Positions 53,356 through 62,588 are shown, counted from the stretch's first letter. The stretch is 64,000 nt of DNA from Anoxybacter fermentans (GCF_003991135.1 NZ_CP016379.1:868001-932000), one strand, 5' to 3'. Numbers and translations: made by a program. Notes: a model not told the origin generated them from the sequence alone.

Positions 53356-53541
53356 AATCGACCTCCATAGATTACTAAGTGTTTTCTTTTTATATAGACT
53401 AATCTTACTATCACTTCTCTTTTGGATAGTGCTTTTCCTGCTTTTTTCTCAAATTCTTCCCACTTTTCTTTTACTTTATTTCTCCGAATCTCTGTGATAT
53501 AATTATTTCTTAGAAACGAAAGACCAAAGGGGTGTATTAAC

Positions 53542-56235
53542 TTGGGAGAAATGACACCAATGATGCAGCAGTATACTGCAATTAAAAGGAAATATATGGA
53601 TTGTTTGTTATTCTTTCGGATGGGTGATTTTTATGAAATGTTTGGTAAGGATGCTGAGATAGCTTCCCGGGAACTTGAAATCGCCTTAACTTCCCGTAAC
53701 AAAGGGGGCGGAAAAAAGATTCCAATGGCTGGGGTTCCCTGTCATTCTGCTGATACATATATAGCTCAGCTAGTTAAAAAGGGCTATCGGGTAGCGATTT
53801 GTGAACAGTTGGAAGATCCCAGTGAAGCAAAAGGTCTGGTACGCCGCGATGTAGTTCGGGTAATTACACCAGGGACTGTTCTGGATAATATGACTTTAGA
53901 AGATGATAAGAATAATTATCTTGGAGCTGCTGTCTTATATCAGGAAAGGGTAGGTTTTGCTTATGTGGATATCTCAACGGGAGAATTTGCTGTAACTGAA
54001 CTTGAATGGGAAGAAGGTAAAGTAATCGATGAATTATCCAGAGTGCAGCCAGCCGAAGTGATCCTCTCGTCCGAACTTAAAAATAATCCGCGAATTTATA
54101 CTTTTTTAGTTGATCAATTGGGGGTAGTTGTCAATTCTTTAAAAGAAAATTTTCACTTTAAACAGGCATATCAGCTGTTGATTGATCATTTTCGAACTAA
54201 CTCCCTGCATGGATTTGGGTGTGAAAAACAGAAGGCTGGGATTATGGCTGCCGGAGCTATTATGGAATTTTTGAATGAAACTCAGAAACGGAATTTAACC
54301 CATATCAATTATTTAAAGACTTATTCAACCCAGGAATATATGGTTTTGGATGCAGCAACCCGTCGAAATTTAGAATTGACGGCTACCATTCGTGATGGAA
54401 AGCGACGGGGAAGTCTTTTGGGAGTATTGGATAGAACGGTTACGGCGATGGGGGGTCGGAAGTTAAAGCAGTGGATCCATCAACCTTTATTAGATCTGAA
54501 GATGATTGAAGAACGACTTGATGCTGTGGATGAATTTATTAATCATCTTTATGAACTTGAAAATTTACGGGAGATTCTTAAAAATGTTTATGATATTGAA
54601 CGGTTGTTAGGAAAAATCGTTTATGGTTCTGCTAATGCAAGGGATCTTGCAGCATTGAAAAGCTCACTTATTCATTTACCTCAGATTAAAGAATTGCTAA
54701 AAAACTTTACCTCATCCCGTTTAAAGAGTTTAGAATCCCAGTTAGATTTATTGTCTGATATAACAGAGTTGATTGAGACTGCCATTGTTGATGATCCACC
54801 GACCGGGCTTAAGGATGGTGGATTGATTAAGAAGGGATTTAATGAAGAACTGGATCAATTACGGGAAGCGGCTGCAAATGGTAAAGATTGGATTGCTCTG
54901 CTTGAACACAAGGAGAGGGAACGAACAGGGATTAAATCTCTTAAAGTTGGATTTAACAAAGTCTTTGGATATTATCTGGAAGTAACCAAAGCTAATCTGG
55001 ATATGGTTCCAGATGATTATATTCGTAAGCAGACTCTGGCCAATAGTGAAAGATTTATAACACCAGAGTTAAAAGAAAAGGAGTCTCAGATTCTGGGTGC
55101 AGAAGAGAAAAGTGTGGCATTAGAATATGAGTTATTTGTTGAGGTACGAAATCAGGTAGCAAAAGAGGTTAAACGGATTCAGCAAAGCGCAGATGTTCTT
55201 GCAGAACTGGATGTTCTTGCTTCTTTGGCCAAAGTGGCCATTGAGAATAATTATTGTCGTCCGACGGTGGATTTGGAGGATGAAATTTTGATTATTAAAG
55301 GGCGGCATCCAGTAGTTGAGGAGATGCTGGATGAGCCATTTGTTCCTAATGATACTTATCTTAATGGTGATACTGCTCGTTTTTCCATTATTACCGGGCC
55401 AAATATGTCGGGTAAATCCACCTATATGCGACAGGTGGCACTGATTGTTTTGATGGCCCAGATCGGTTCTTTTGTTCCGGCAGAAAAAGCAAAGATTGGA
55501 CTGGTAGATAGGATCTTTACCCGTGTCGGAGCCAGTGATGATTTAACTACTGGCCAGAGTACTTTTATGGTGGAGATGAATGAGGTAGCCAATATTATTC
55601 ACCATGCTACTCGAAAAAGTTTGATCATATTAGATGAAGTAGGTAGGGGAACCAGTACCTATGATGGTTTGAGTATTGCCTGGGCTGTGATTGAATATAT
55701 TCATAATCGGGAGCGGATAGGAGCTAGAACTCTTTTTGCTACCCATTATCATGAGCTAACAGTTCTAGAGGATTATTTAGAGGGAGTTAGAAATTATAAT
55801 GTCGCTGTTGAGGAAAATGATGAAGAGGGAGTAGTCTTTCGCCATGAGATTGTTCCCGGTGCTGCAGACCAGAGCTACGGGATTGAGGTTGCTCGATTAG
55901 CGGGTTTACCTCAGGAGATTTTGAAAAGGGCAAAAGAGATTCTCAACCATCTTGAGACAGAGAATGATCATTCTCTGGTGGAGAGCAAAAAAGAAGTTGC
56001 AGCTTCAAAGGAAGTTGTTTTAGAAGAACATTCAGACAAAGCTATTACTGAAGAGCGAAAAGAGGAGAGGAATGTTATAAAGCCGGAACTTAGACAACCT
56101 GAGCAAATATCTCTTTTTGCCATGGAGGAACATCCTGTGATCAAAAAACTTAAGGATCTGGATATTATGAATGTAACCCCGCTTGATGCGATTAATATTC
56201 TCTATCAATTGAAGAAAGAGGCAGAAGGGAAGTGA
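53542..56235 (+). CDS. mutS: DNA mismatch repair protein MutS
   Basis: Recognises mismatches and small loops. 897 residues: mismatch-binding domain with FRMGDFYEMFGKDA (the Phe-x-Glu wedge), connector, lever and clamp, then ATPase with Walker A GPNMSGKSTYMRQ near 620, LIILDEVGRGTSTYDG and FATHYHEL. The C-terminus has an acidic/basic linker before the terminal KKLKDLDIMNVTPLDAINILYQL helix pair. TTG 53542 is set by AAAGGGGTG and family alignment. mutL starts 5 bp after the stop. Confidence 0.96.
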   Translation: MGEMTPMMQQYTAIKRKYMDCLLFFRMGDFYEMFGKDAEIASRELEIALTSRNKGGGKKIPMAGVPCHSADTYIAQLVKKGYRVAICEQLEDPSEAKGLVRRDVVRVITPGTVLDNMTLEDDKNNYLGAAVLYQERVGFAYVDISTGEFAVTELEWEEGKVIDELSRVQPAEVILSSELKNNPRIYTFLVDQLGVVVNSLKENFHFKQAYQLLIDHFRTNSLHGFGCEKQKAGIMAAGAIMEFLNETQKRNLTHINYLKTYSTQEYMVLDAATRRNLELTATIRDGKRRGSLLGVLDRTVTAMGGRKLKQWIHQPLLDLKMIEERLDAVDEFINHLYELENLREILKNVYDIERLLGKIVYGSANARDLAALKSSLIHLPQIKELLKNFTSSRLKSLESQLDLLSDITELIETAIVDDPPTGLKDGGLIKKGFNEELDQLREAAANGKDWIALLEHKERERTGIKSLKVGFNKVFGYYLEVTKANLDMVPDDYIRKQTLANSERFITPELKEKESQILGAEEKSVALEYELFVEVRNQVAKEVKRIQQSADVLAELDVLASLAKVAIENNYCRPTVDLEDEILIIKGRHPVVEEMLDEPFVPNDTYLNGDTARFSIITGPNMSGKSTYMRQVALIVLMAQIGSFVPAEKAKIGLVDRIFTRVGASDDLTTGQSTFMVEMNEVANIIHHATRKSLIILDEVGRGTSTYDGLSIAWAVIEYIHNRERIGARTLFATHYHELTVLEDYLEGVRNYNVAVEENDEEGVVFRHEIVPGAADQSYGIEVARLAGLPQEILKRAKEILNHLETENDHSLVESKKEVAASKEVVLEEHSDKAITEERKEERNVIKPELRQPEQISLFAMEEHPVIKKLKDLDIMNVTPLDAINILYQLKKEAEGK

Positions 56236-56239
56236 TTTT

Positions 56240-58249
56240 GTGGCCTCTAAAAAAATTATAATTCTGGATGAGAGTGTAGCCAACCAGATTGCCGCTGGTG
56301 AAGTAATAGAGCGACCGGCTTCGGTGGTAAAGGAGTTGGTGGAAAATTCAATAGATGCAGGTAGTACCCGAATTCAAGTTGAAGTGGTGAATGGTGGCCG
56401 TACTTCCATCCGGGTTATTGATAATGGAGAAGGAATAAACCGGGAAGATGTGGTGATTGCTTTTGAACGTCATGCCACAAGTAAGATCAGGGAAGCCACT
56501 GATCTTTTTTCTATCCGTACTTTGGGTTTTAGGGGAGAGGCTTTGCCGAGTATTGCAGCTGTTAGCAAAGTCACCCTTAAAACCCGAACTGCTAATGAGA
56601 AAGTTGGGACTTTATTGAAGCTAGAGGGTGGAGAGATAAAAGACTTGCGGGATATTGGTATGGCAGTGGGAACTGATTTCTTAGTGGAGGATTTATTTTA
56701 CAACACTCCTGCTAGATATAAGTATTTAAAGACTACGACCACAGAACTAAGTCAAATTAGTGATATATTCAATCGGATAGCAGTAGCTGAACCACAGATT
56801 GCTATGACGTTAATCCATAATGGGCGATTGGTAAGCCGTACTCCTGGTACAGGTCGCATGTTAGATGCGATTTTAAGTATTTTTGGACGGGAATTGGTGG
56901 ATAATCTGGTGGAAGTTGATTATGAGGAGAATTATGTCAAGGTCTGGGGTTATGTAACAATACCGACAGTTTACCGTTCTTCTAGAAAACACCAGTCCTT
57001 TTATGTAAATGGCCGGTTTGTCCGGAGTACACTTTTGAGCCGCGGTGTAAGTGAGGCATATTATAATTTGTTACCTCCTAATCGTCATCCCATTGTTTTT
57101 CTATTTGTTAAGATAAATCCTGTTCATGTGGACGTGAATGTGCACCCAGCCAAATTTGAGATCAGGTTTAGTAGACCTGAGATTGTAATGGATGTAGTAA
57201 CAAAAGGGATACGCAAAGCTTTGCAAACAAAAAACTATCTTCCTACCTTTAAACCAATGGAGAAAGTTCAAAATCGACAAAAGAAAAAGGACGAGCTTGA
57301 GTTAAGTTCTCTTTTTGAAGATGATCCAGGTAGGGGAGATAGTGTAGAAAATATCTGTGGAAATGATATTGATTCTGGTTTTGATGAGTGCAGAGAAAAA
57401 AATATTAAAACAGGTGGAGATGAAAAGAAAGAAAATGGAGATGTGATATATACTCAAGATAGTAAAATATCAGCAGGAAGAGTTGCAGAACGTTTAGCAA
57501 AACTGGGTTATCAAAAAAAGAATTGGGATCCTATGTACCGTAGTCCTGAATCTGAATATAGGACCAAAGACAATCAAAGCCAAACAGGAGAAGCAAATTT
57601 TAGTGAAAATAGTGAAGCTGAAATTGCAATAAACAGGGTTTCGGATTCTTCTAAGAAAGCAGGAACTTTTATTGCTAATCTTCGGCCAATTGGTCAGATT
57701 CACAATACTTATATAATTGCAGAGGGAAAAGATGGGTTTTATGTTATAGATCAGCATGTTGCTCATGAACGGGTGCTTTATGAAAAGTTGATGGAGAGTT
57801 TTCGAAATAAAGGTCTTCCATCTCAGAGATTATTGATCCCTCTTACTCTGGAATTAACTTTACAGGAAGTTCAGGTTATTCAGAAAAATAAAGAGCTTTT
57901 TGTGCAGTTGGGTTATGAGGTTGAGAATTTTGGCGGTAAGACAGTGATTGTCCGTTCTGTTCCTCGCCGGGTTGATGCACGTTCTGATAAAGATCTATTT
58001 TTAGAGATTGTTGATTTGCTTTTGGAGGAGAAGAAAGTTAAAGATCGAGCCAGGCTGTATGACAAACTGATCACCGAAATGGCCTGTAAAGGAGCTATAA
58101 AAGCAGGTGAGTATCTGGAACAGGGTGAGATGGTTAAGTTGCTACAGGATTTAAGTCGCACTGAAAATCCAAGGTTCTGTCCCCATGGAAGACCGATACT
58201 ATTTCATATTTCGGAACAGGATCTGTTAAAGGCTTTTCAAAGAATATAA
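56240..58249 (+). CDS. mutL: DNA mismatch repair endonuclease MutL
   Basis: Couples MutS to strand removal. 669 residues: GHKL ATPase with GEVIERPASVVKELVENSIDAG, DNGEGI and TLGFRGEALPSIAAVSKV; a variable linker (about 345-480); and a C-terminal domain with DQHVAHERVLYE, the DQHA(x)2E(x)4E nicking motif with Val for Ala, plus ACKGAIKAGEYL and FCPHGRPILFHI. These show an endonuclease-type MutL, expected where no MutH exists. GTG 56240 has AAGGGAAG upstream. Tightly coupled to mutS. Confidence 0.95.
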   Translation: MASKKIIILDESVANQIAAGEVIERPASVVKELVENSIDAGSTRIQVEVVNGGRTSIRVIDNGEGINREDVVIAFERHATSKIREATDLFSIRTLGFRGEALPSIAAVSKVTLKTRTANEKVGTLLKLEGGEIKDLRDIGMAVGTDFLVEDLFYNTPARYKYLKTTTTELSQISDIFNRIAVAEPQIAMTLIHNGRLVSRTPGTGRMLDAILSIFGRELVDNLVEVDYEENYVKVWGYVTIPTVYRSSRKHQSFYVNGRFVRSTLLSRGVSEAYYNLLPPNRHPIVFLFVKINPVHVDVNVHPAKFEIRFSRPEIVMDVVTKGIRKALQTKNYLPTFKPMEKVQNRQKKKDELELSSLFEDDPGRGDSVENICGNDIDSGFDECREKNIKTGGDEKKENGDVIYTQDSKISAGRVAERLAKLGYQKKNWDPMYRSPESEYRTKDNQSQTGEANFSENSEAEIAINRVSDSSKKAGTFIANLRPIGQIHNTYIIAEGKDGFYVIDQHVAHERVLYEKLMESFRNKGLPSQRLLIPLTLELTLQEVQVIQKNKELFVQLGYEVENFGGKTVIVRSVPRRVDARSDKDLFLEIVDLLLEEKKVKDRARLYDKLITEMACKGAIKAGEYLEQGEMVKLLQDLSRTENPRFCPHGRPILFHISEQDLLKAFQRI

Positions 58250-58384
58250 GGAAAACTGTATGTGCAATTAAAGAGGCTGAAGAAGAAACTGGTGTAAATT
58301 CTTTAATACCGGAAACCACTAATGTTGATGGAATTTTTATTTTTGAAGATGGATATGATTATATTGTTAATTCAATAATTAAAG
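58250..58384 (+). pseudogene. Short coding remnant, possibly Nudix-like
   Basis: Without a start or ribosome site, the frame from about 58254 reads TVCAIKEAEEETGVNSL then VDGIFIFEDGYDYIVNSI, up to repeat copy 13. AxxxExxEExG recalls the second half of a Nudix box, but the conserved GG part is absent. It is probably the residue of a lost gene. Confidence 0.3.
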
Positions 58385-58606
58385 GTTATACTGCAAAAAG
58401 CTAATTTTTCGCTTCTTGAAAAATTTTTAGAATCATCTAAAGCTCGATTTCTGCCGAAATAAGGCTTCCTAATCAAAGGGCCCTCCTGGCCCTTAGAACT
58501 AGCTCATCACCTTCTGTGATGAGGCCTTATTTTGTTGGAAATCTCGCTAAGATGATTTGGCGAAAAATTTCTATGTCGCTCAAAATTAGCTTTTTGCAGT
58601 TTAATC
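58385..58606 (-). repeat. Palindromic MITE-like repeat, copy 13 (long form, inverted)
   Basis: 222 bp, GTTATACTGC to GCAGTTTAATC, between mutL and miaA. Minus-strand core has GGGCC-AGGA-GGGCCC; the other hairpin loop has become AGAAG. No clear target duplication. A frame through this element extends miaA artificially upstream. Confidence 0.9.
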
Positions 58607-58638
58607 ATAATTTGAATAAAATAAAAGGAGTGAAAATA

Positions 58639-59571
58639 TTGTATCCTCTACTAGTTATTGTAGGACCTACGGCGGTTGGGAAAACGGATTTTTCCCTGAC
58701 GCTGGCCCTGGAGATTAACGGTGAAATTATTTCAGCAGATTCAATGCAGATTTATAAAAAAATGAATATTGGTACAGCTAAACCGTCTCCTGAGGAACTG
58801 GCTATGGTTCCGCATCATCTGGTTGATTGCATTCCACCTGATCAGGAATTTACTGTGGCAGATTTTAAGCAACGTGTAGAAATAATTATCCCTCAAATTT
58901 ATTATAAAGGTGCTATTCCCATGCTGGTTGGAGGAACAGGTCTTTACATACAGGCGGTAATAGAAGGATTTATCTTTCCTGAAATGGAAATTGATTGGGA
59001 TTTTCGAGAAAAAATGCATCAGCTAGCAAAGAAAAGGGGAAATGAAATAGTTCATGCTATGTTGAAAGAAGTTGATCCGGAATTGGCAGAAAAGCTTCAT
59101 CCCAATGATTTAAGAAGAATCATTCGTGGGCTTGAAATCTTTCGCCAGACCGGTAGAACGGCCACCTATTGGCATAAAAGAGCCAAAGAGCAGCCTAAAA
59201 GATACGATACTATCAAAATTGGTCTTATTCGTGAGCGGGAAGAACTTTACCAACGAATCAACGAACGGGTTGATTTGATGATCGAAGCCGGATTAGTTGA
59301 AGAGGTTAAAGGACTTTTAGATGAGGGTTATTCTCCGGATTTGGTTTCTATGCAGGGATTGGGTTATAAAGAGATAATTGGTTATCTTAAAGGTGAGTAT
59401 GATCTTGAGGAAGCCATCTATCGATTGAAACGGAATACACGGCATTTTGCTAAACGACAGTTAACCTGGTTTAAACGGGATAAAGAGATCATTTGGATGA
59501 ATCCTGGGGAGATGAGTACACAGGAAATGGTAGAAAAAGTAAAAAGGATGATAGATTATAAGTGGAAATAA
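58639..59571 (+). CDS. miaA: tRNA dimethylallyltransferase MiaA
   Basis: Transfers a dimethylallyl group to A37 of tRNAs reading U-starting codons, giving i6A, the MiaB substrate. 310 residues with P-loop GPTAVGKTDFS at the N-terminus, ISADSMQIYKKMNIGTAKP, HHLVDCIPPDQEFTVADF, LVGGTGLYIQAV and the tRNA-contact end KRNTRHFAKRQLTWFKRD. TTG 58639 is chosen: it has AAAAGGAG 8 bp upstream and gives the usual short lead before the P-loop; GTG 58630 is too close to that site. No hfq follows, unlike many relatives. Confidence 0.95.
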   Translation: MYPLLVIVGPTAVGKTDFSLTLALEINGEIISADSMQIYKKMNIGTAKPSPEELAMVPHHLVDCIPPDQEFTVADFKQRVEIIIPQIYYKGAIPMLVGGTGLYIQAVIEGFIFPEMEIDWDFREKMHQLAKKRGNEIVHAMLKEVDPELAEKLHPNDLRRIIRGLEIFRQTGRTATYWHKRAKEQPKRYDTIKIGLIREREELYQRINERVDLMIEAGLVEEVKGLLDEGYSPDLVSMQGLGYKEIIGYLKGEYDLEEAIYRLKRNTRHFAKRQLTWFKRDKEIIWMNPGEMSTQEMVEKVKRMIDYKWK

Positions 59572-59595
59572 TCATATAAAAAGGAGAGGAAGGTT

Positions 59596-60900
59596 ATGCA
59601 ACAGGTATTAGAAGAACGAATGTCACGATTTAATGCTGAAGTGGAAAGGTATTACCGTTGGAATTACTGGTTTAGTATTATAGATGGGGCAAATTTTGCA
59701 CTGGGAATGGGATTTGTATCACTATATACCATCTTACCTCTCTTTGTGTTAAACTTAACTAATTCTAAAGTTTTAATCAGTTTGGTTACTGCTCTTTCCA
59801 TGTTTGGAATCTATCTTCCCCAGATATTTATTGCCAATTATGTGGAACGGGTCAAAAGTAAAAAACAGTTAACTGCTTTTTTTGGAGTTTTTCAACGGCT
59901 TCCCTGGTTAGCTTTAGCAGTTTTTGTCTATATTTTTGCTAATGGTCCTGGTGTCTGGCTCCTTACAGGTTTTTTCTTCTTTTATGGTATCTATTCCTTT
60001 GCCTGTGGTTTTTGCATTCCGCCCTGGTTTGATCTGACCGTAAAGATGATTCCTGAAGATCGGCGTGGTAGATATTTTGGCTATCGGAGTTTTGCCTGTG
60101 GAGTTAGTGAACTGATTGGTGCAGGGATTGCCAGTTGGGTTTTGAAGGTTTTTGATTTTCCCTATAATTTTGCCTTGCTTTTTGCACTAACATTTGTTGC
60201 TGTAATGATTTCATTTCTTTTTTTTATACAATTAAAAGAACCCGATTATCCTAATGCAAAAAAGAGAGTAAATTTTAGGGAATATTTTCAATCATTGCCC
60301 CACATTTTGCATCAGCATAAAAATTTTCGATTTTATATTATGGCACTGATCTTTATTCAATTTTATGTTATGGCAAATGCCTTATATACAGCATCTGTTA
60401 TTGAAAGGTTGGGATTGACTCAGATACAAGCAGGGGTACAAGTGGGAATTTTTACAGCTTTACTGTTGGGTTTTCAAACTGTCAGTTTCCCATTTTGGGG
60501 CCATTTGAGTGACCGTTTTGGACATCGGCAGATTATCGTTATTTCTGCAGGATTGAATATTGCCGCTGTATTGATAGCAGCCATCGGAATTCATCTTTAT
60601 TTTTACTATCTGGTCTTTATCTTTGCTGGTGTAGCTCAGGGGGCCAATAGAATCTCATTGATGGCCATTATTCCCGAATTTTGTGCTCCAGAAGATTGCC
60701 CAACATTTCTTGGTTTATTTAATTCCATATCTGGACTATCAATAACTCTGGCATCCTTTGCTGGCGGAATTATTACAGATATTTTTAATTACGAGGTTAC
60801 ATTTATATTAACCGGATTATTGGTTATGATTGGACTATGGATTTTGCTAAAACAGGTTGAAGATCCACAGAAAAGTAATAAATTCTTATGTAGGGTTTAA
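59596..60900 (+). CDS. Major facilitator superfamily transporter
   Basis: 434 residues with 12 predicted membrane helices in two halves. The loop motif after helix 2 is degenerate (NYVERVKSKKQ), while the second half retains GHLSDRFGHRQIIVIS, the MFS D-R-x-G-R-R type signature. C-terminal tail is short and basic. Substrate unknown; the two-half layout with an N-terminal amphipathic helix resembles the DUF-type MFS proteins of clostridia. ATG follows AAGGAGAGG, 24 bp after miaA. Confidence 0.85.
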   Translation: MQQVLEERMSRFNAEVERYYRWNYWFSIIDGANFALGMGFVSLYTILPLFVLNLTNSKVLISLVTALSMFGIYLPQIFIANYVERVKSKKQLTAFFGVFQRLPWLALAVFVYIFANGPGVWLLTGFFFFYGIYSFACGFCIPPWFDLTVKMIPEDRRGRYFGYRSFACGVSELIGAGIASWVLKVFDFPYNFALLFALTFVAVMISFLFFIQLKEPDYPNAKKRVNFREYFQSLPHILHQHKNFRFYIMALIFIQFYVMANALYTASVIERLGLTQIQAGVQVGIFTALLLGFQTVSFPFWGHLSDRFGHRQIIVISAGLNIAAVLIAAIGIHLYFYYLVFIFAGVAQGANRISLMAIIPEFCAPEDCPTFLGLFNSISGLSITLASFAGGIITDIFNYEVTFILTGLLVMIGLWILLKQVEDPQKSNKFLCRV

Positions 60901-60967
60901 TTTTGAGTGGGCAAAGAATTTATTTTGAAAAAAGGTTAATGGGATAGAATAAGATGGGGTGATTTAT

Positions 60968-61924
60968 ATGCAAAATAAGCCAAGATATAGAATCTATTCA
61001 GAGTATTTAAAGGAAAAATATGGAGTAAAAGTCTATAAACTTCCCATCAATCTGCCTTTAACATGTCCAAACCGGGATGGAACTCTGGGAAATACAGGCT
61101 GTATTTTTTGCGGAGATGAAGCAGCTGGCTTTGAAAGCCTTTCAAATCAGATGACAGTTAAAGAACAATTGATTAAAAATATGGAATATATTCAAGAGAA
61201 TTACCAGGCTCAAAAATTTATTGCTTATTTCCAAAATTTTACCAATACATATTTACCCCTTGAAGAATTTCGCCACTATCTTATTGATGCTTGTATTCCG
61301 GATATTGTGGAGATAGATATTTCTACCCGACCTGATTGTGTCCATGATGCATATCTTGAGATAATGGCAGATATAAAAGAAGCGAAAGGTATAGAGATTG
61401 GAGTTGAGTTAGGCTTACAGACTGTAAATTATCACACACTCCGTTATATACGTCGTGGCCATACTCTGGCAGAATTTATTGATGCAGTACGACGGATTCA
61501 GAATTATGGCTTTGAAATCTGTGTACATATTATACTCAATTTACCTGGGGATACTATCGAAGATGCTATTGAAAGTGCCAAAATTATTTCTGCTTTAGGG
61601 ATTGAACAGGTTAAACTTCATTCCCTTTATATTGTTAAAGGTACGTTAATGGCAGAAGAGTATGAGAGAGGAGAGCTGAAAATAATTTCGATGGAGGAAT
61701 ATATTGAACGGGTTATTGCATTTCTTGAATACCTTGATCCAAATATTGCTATTCAACGATTTTTTGGGCGCGCGCCAAAAGACCGTACTCTTTTTTGTAA
61801 TTGGGGCCATCATTGGGCACAGGTTAAAGCAAAACTGGATAAAACAATGGAGAAACGGGATACTTATCAGGGAAAGAATTTTAATTATCTGGGCGGCCGG
61901 GGCGTCCGCAAATTTATCAAATAG
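60968..61924 (+). CDS. YhcC-type radical SAM protein (TIGR01212 family)
   Basis: 318 residues. The cluster motif is CPNRDGTLGNTGCIFC, the CX12CX2C spacing that marks this family instead of CX3CX2C. Further conserved parts are IAYFQNFTNTYLPLEEF, IEIGVELGLQTVNYHTLRYI, HIILNLPGDTIEDA and the C-terminal YLGGRGVRK. The reaction is uncertain; E. coli YhcC is poorly characterised. ATG 60968 is favoured by GGGGTGAT; GTG 60959 is in frame. Terminator follows at once. Confidence 0.88.
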   Translation: MQNKPRYRIYSEYLKEKYGVKVYKLPINLPLTCPNRDGTLGNTGCIFCGDEAAGFESLSNQMTVKEQLIKNMEYIQENYQAQKFIAYFQNFTNTYLPLEEFRHYLIDACIPDIVEIDISTRPDCVHDAYLEIMADIKEAKGIEIGVELGLQTVNYHTLRYIRRGHTLAEFIDAVRRIQNYGFEICVHIILNLPGDTIEDAIESAKIISALGIEQVKLHSLYIVKGTLMAEEYERGELKIISMEEYIERVIAFLEYLDPNIAIQRFFGRAPKDRTLFCNWGHHWAQVKAKLDKTMEKRDTYQGKNFNYLGGRGVRKFIK

Positions 61925-61929
61925 TAAGG

Positions 61930-61962
61930 ACCCCCTATCAGGAAAGATGATAGGGGGTTATT
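61930..61962 (+). terminator. Terminator after the YhcC-type gene
   Basis: ACCCCCTATCA pairs with TGATAGGGGGT, then TATTAGG; the T run is short. Confidence 0.7.
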
Positions 61963-62079
61963 AGGTTTAATATTCTGAAAATTAATATTACACGAAAAAC
62001 TTTCTGAAATTTAAGAATGTTAAAATTAATTATATTTATTCGGATATTAATTTTTTTAATATTTTCTTTTAAAAAAGGG

Positions 62080-62108
62080 TTGACATTTTATACAGTTATG
62101 TATATAAT
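62080..62108 (+). promoter_or_regulatory. Consensus sigma-A promoter for the small-ORF pair
   Basis: TTGACA (62080-62085), 17-bp spacer, TATAAT (62103-62108). The leader contains the hairpin GCCA-TA-TTAAC/GTTAA-TT-GGC at 62147-62172. Both boxes match consensus perfectly, so strong expression is likely. Confidence 0.9.
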
Positions 62109-62214
62109 GAAAGTGACAAGAAAAAAGAAATATAAGGAAAAACAACGCCATATTAACATTTTGTTAATTGGCGATTAAATAAGAGTTAACATTTCCTCGG
62201 GAGGTGAATGGTGA

Positions 62215-62310
62215 ATGATGTTTTTTGAACATGATCTGGTAGTAGAGATTTTGAGAGAGAGGAGAAAAGAAGCCGAGGAAATTAGAAGAATGCTTAGTGC
62301 TCGCCTTTAA
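62215..62310 (+). CDS. Very small protein 1 (31 residues)
   Basis: ATG at 62215 follows CGGGAGGTG. Product begins MMFFEHDLVVEILRERRK and ends EEIRRMLSARL: a hydrophobic start, then an Arg/Glu-rich amphipathic helix. A consensus promoter lies 107 bp upstream and a terminator after the second small ORF. Not recognised. Start-codon choice is slightly ambiguous because ATG repeats. Confidence 0.6.
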   Translation: MMFFEHDLVVEILRERRKEAEEIRRMLSARL

Positions 62311-62378
62311 CACCCAAAGTATCACGTAATTTAAGAAGAGGGTTAATATTAAATGATAAAAGGAAAGAAGGGATTACT

Positions 62379-62471
62379 ATGATGATGTTAGAACCCTATA
62401 TGATTATGCTGGCGAAGTCTTATATGAAAGAATTGAGAGGAGAGAATAAAACTAAACGTTGGATGAAATAA
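62379..62471 (+). CDS. Very small protein 2 (30 residues)
   Basis: Three ATG in tandem at 62379 follow AGGAAAGAAGGG. Product begins MMMLEPYMIMLAKSYMKEL and ends basic (NKTKRWMK): a Met-rich hydrophobic helix with a cationic tail, as in small membrane-binding peptides. It follows the first small ORF by 68 bp and precedes a GC-rich terminator, so both are on one transcript. Not recognised. Confidence 0.6.
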   Translation: MMMLEPYMIMLAKSYMKELRGENKTKRWMK

Positions 62472-62514
62472 GAAGTATATATATAATGATGATTTCCCCC
62501 ACTTTTGAAATAAA

Positions 62515-62545
62515 TCCCGGATCATCCGATCCGGGACTTTTTATA
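62515..62545 (+). terminator. Terminator of the small-ORF unit
   Basis: TCCCGGATC pairs with GATCCGGGA around ATCC, then CTTTTTATAT. Confidence 0.88.
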
Positions 62546-62546
62546 T

Positions 62547-62580
62547 AAAAGCCCAACTCCAGAAAGGAGATGGGTTTTTA
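62547..62580 (-). terminator. Terminator of the MATE gene
   Basis: On the minus strand AAAAACCCATCTCC pairs with GGAGTTGGGCTTTT (a few wobbles), just after the MATE stop codon. Confidence 0.75.
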
Positions 62581-62588
62581 GGTATTTA

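Noticed and set aside
93-58606. Repeats considered as a CRISPR array or REP units
   Set aside because: Copies are far apart, have no regular spacers or adjacent cas genes, and are too long with target duplications, so MITE fits better.
58516-58638. Upstream extension of miaA
   Set aside because: The extension is translated MITE copy 13 sequence; the ribosome site and the P-loop position place the start at 58639.
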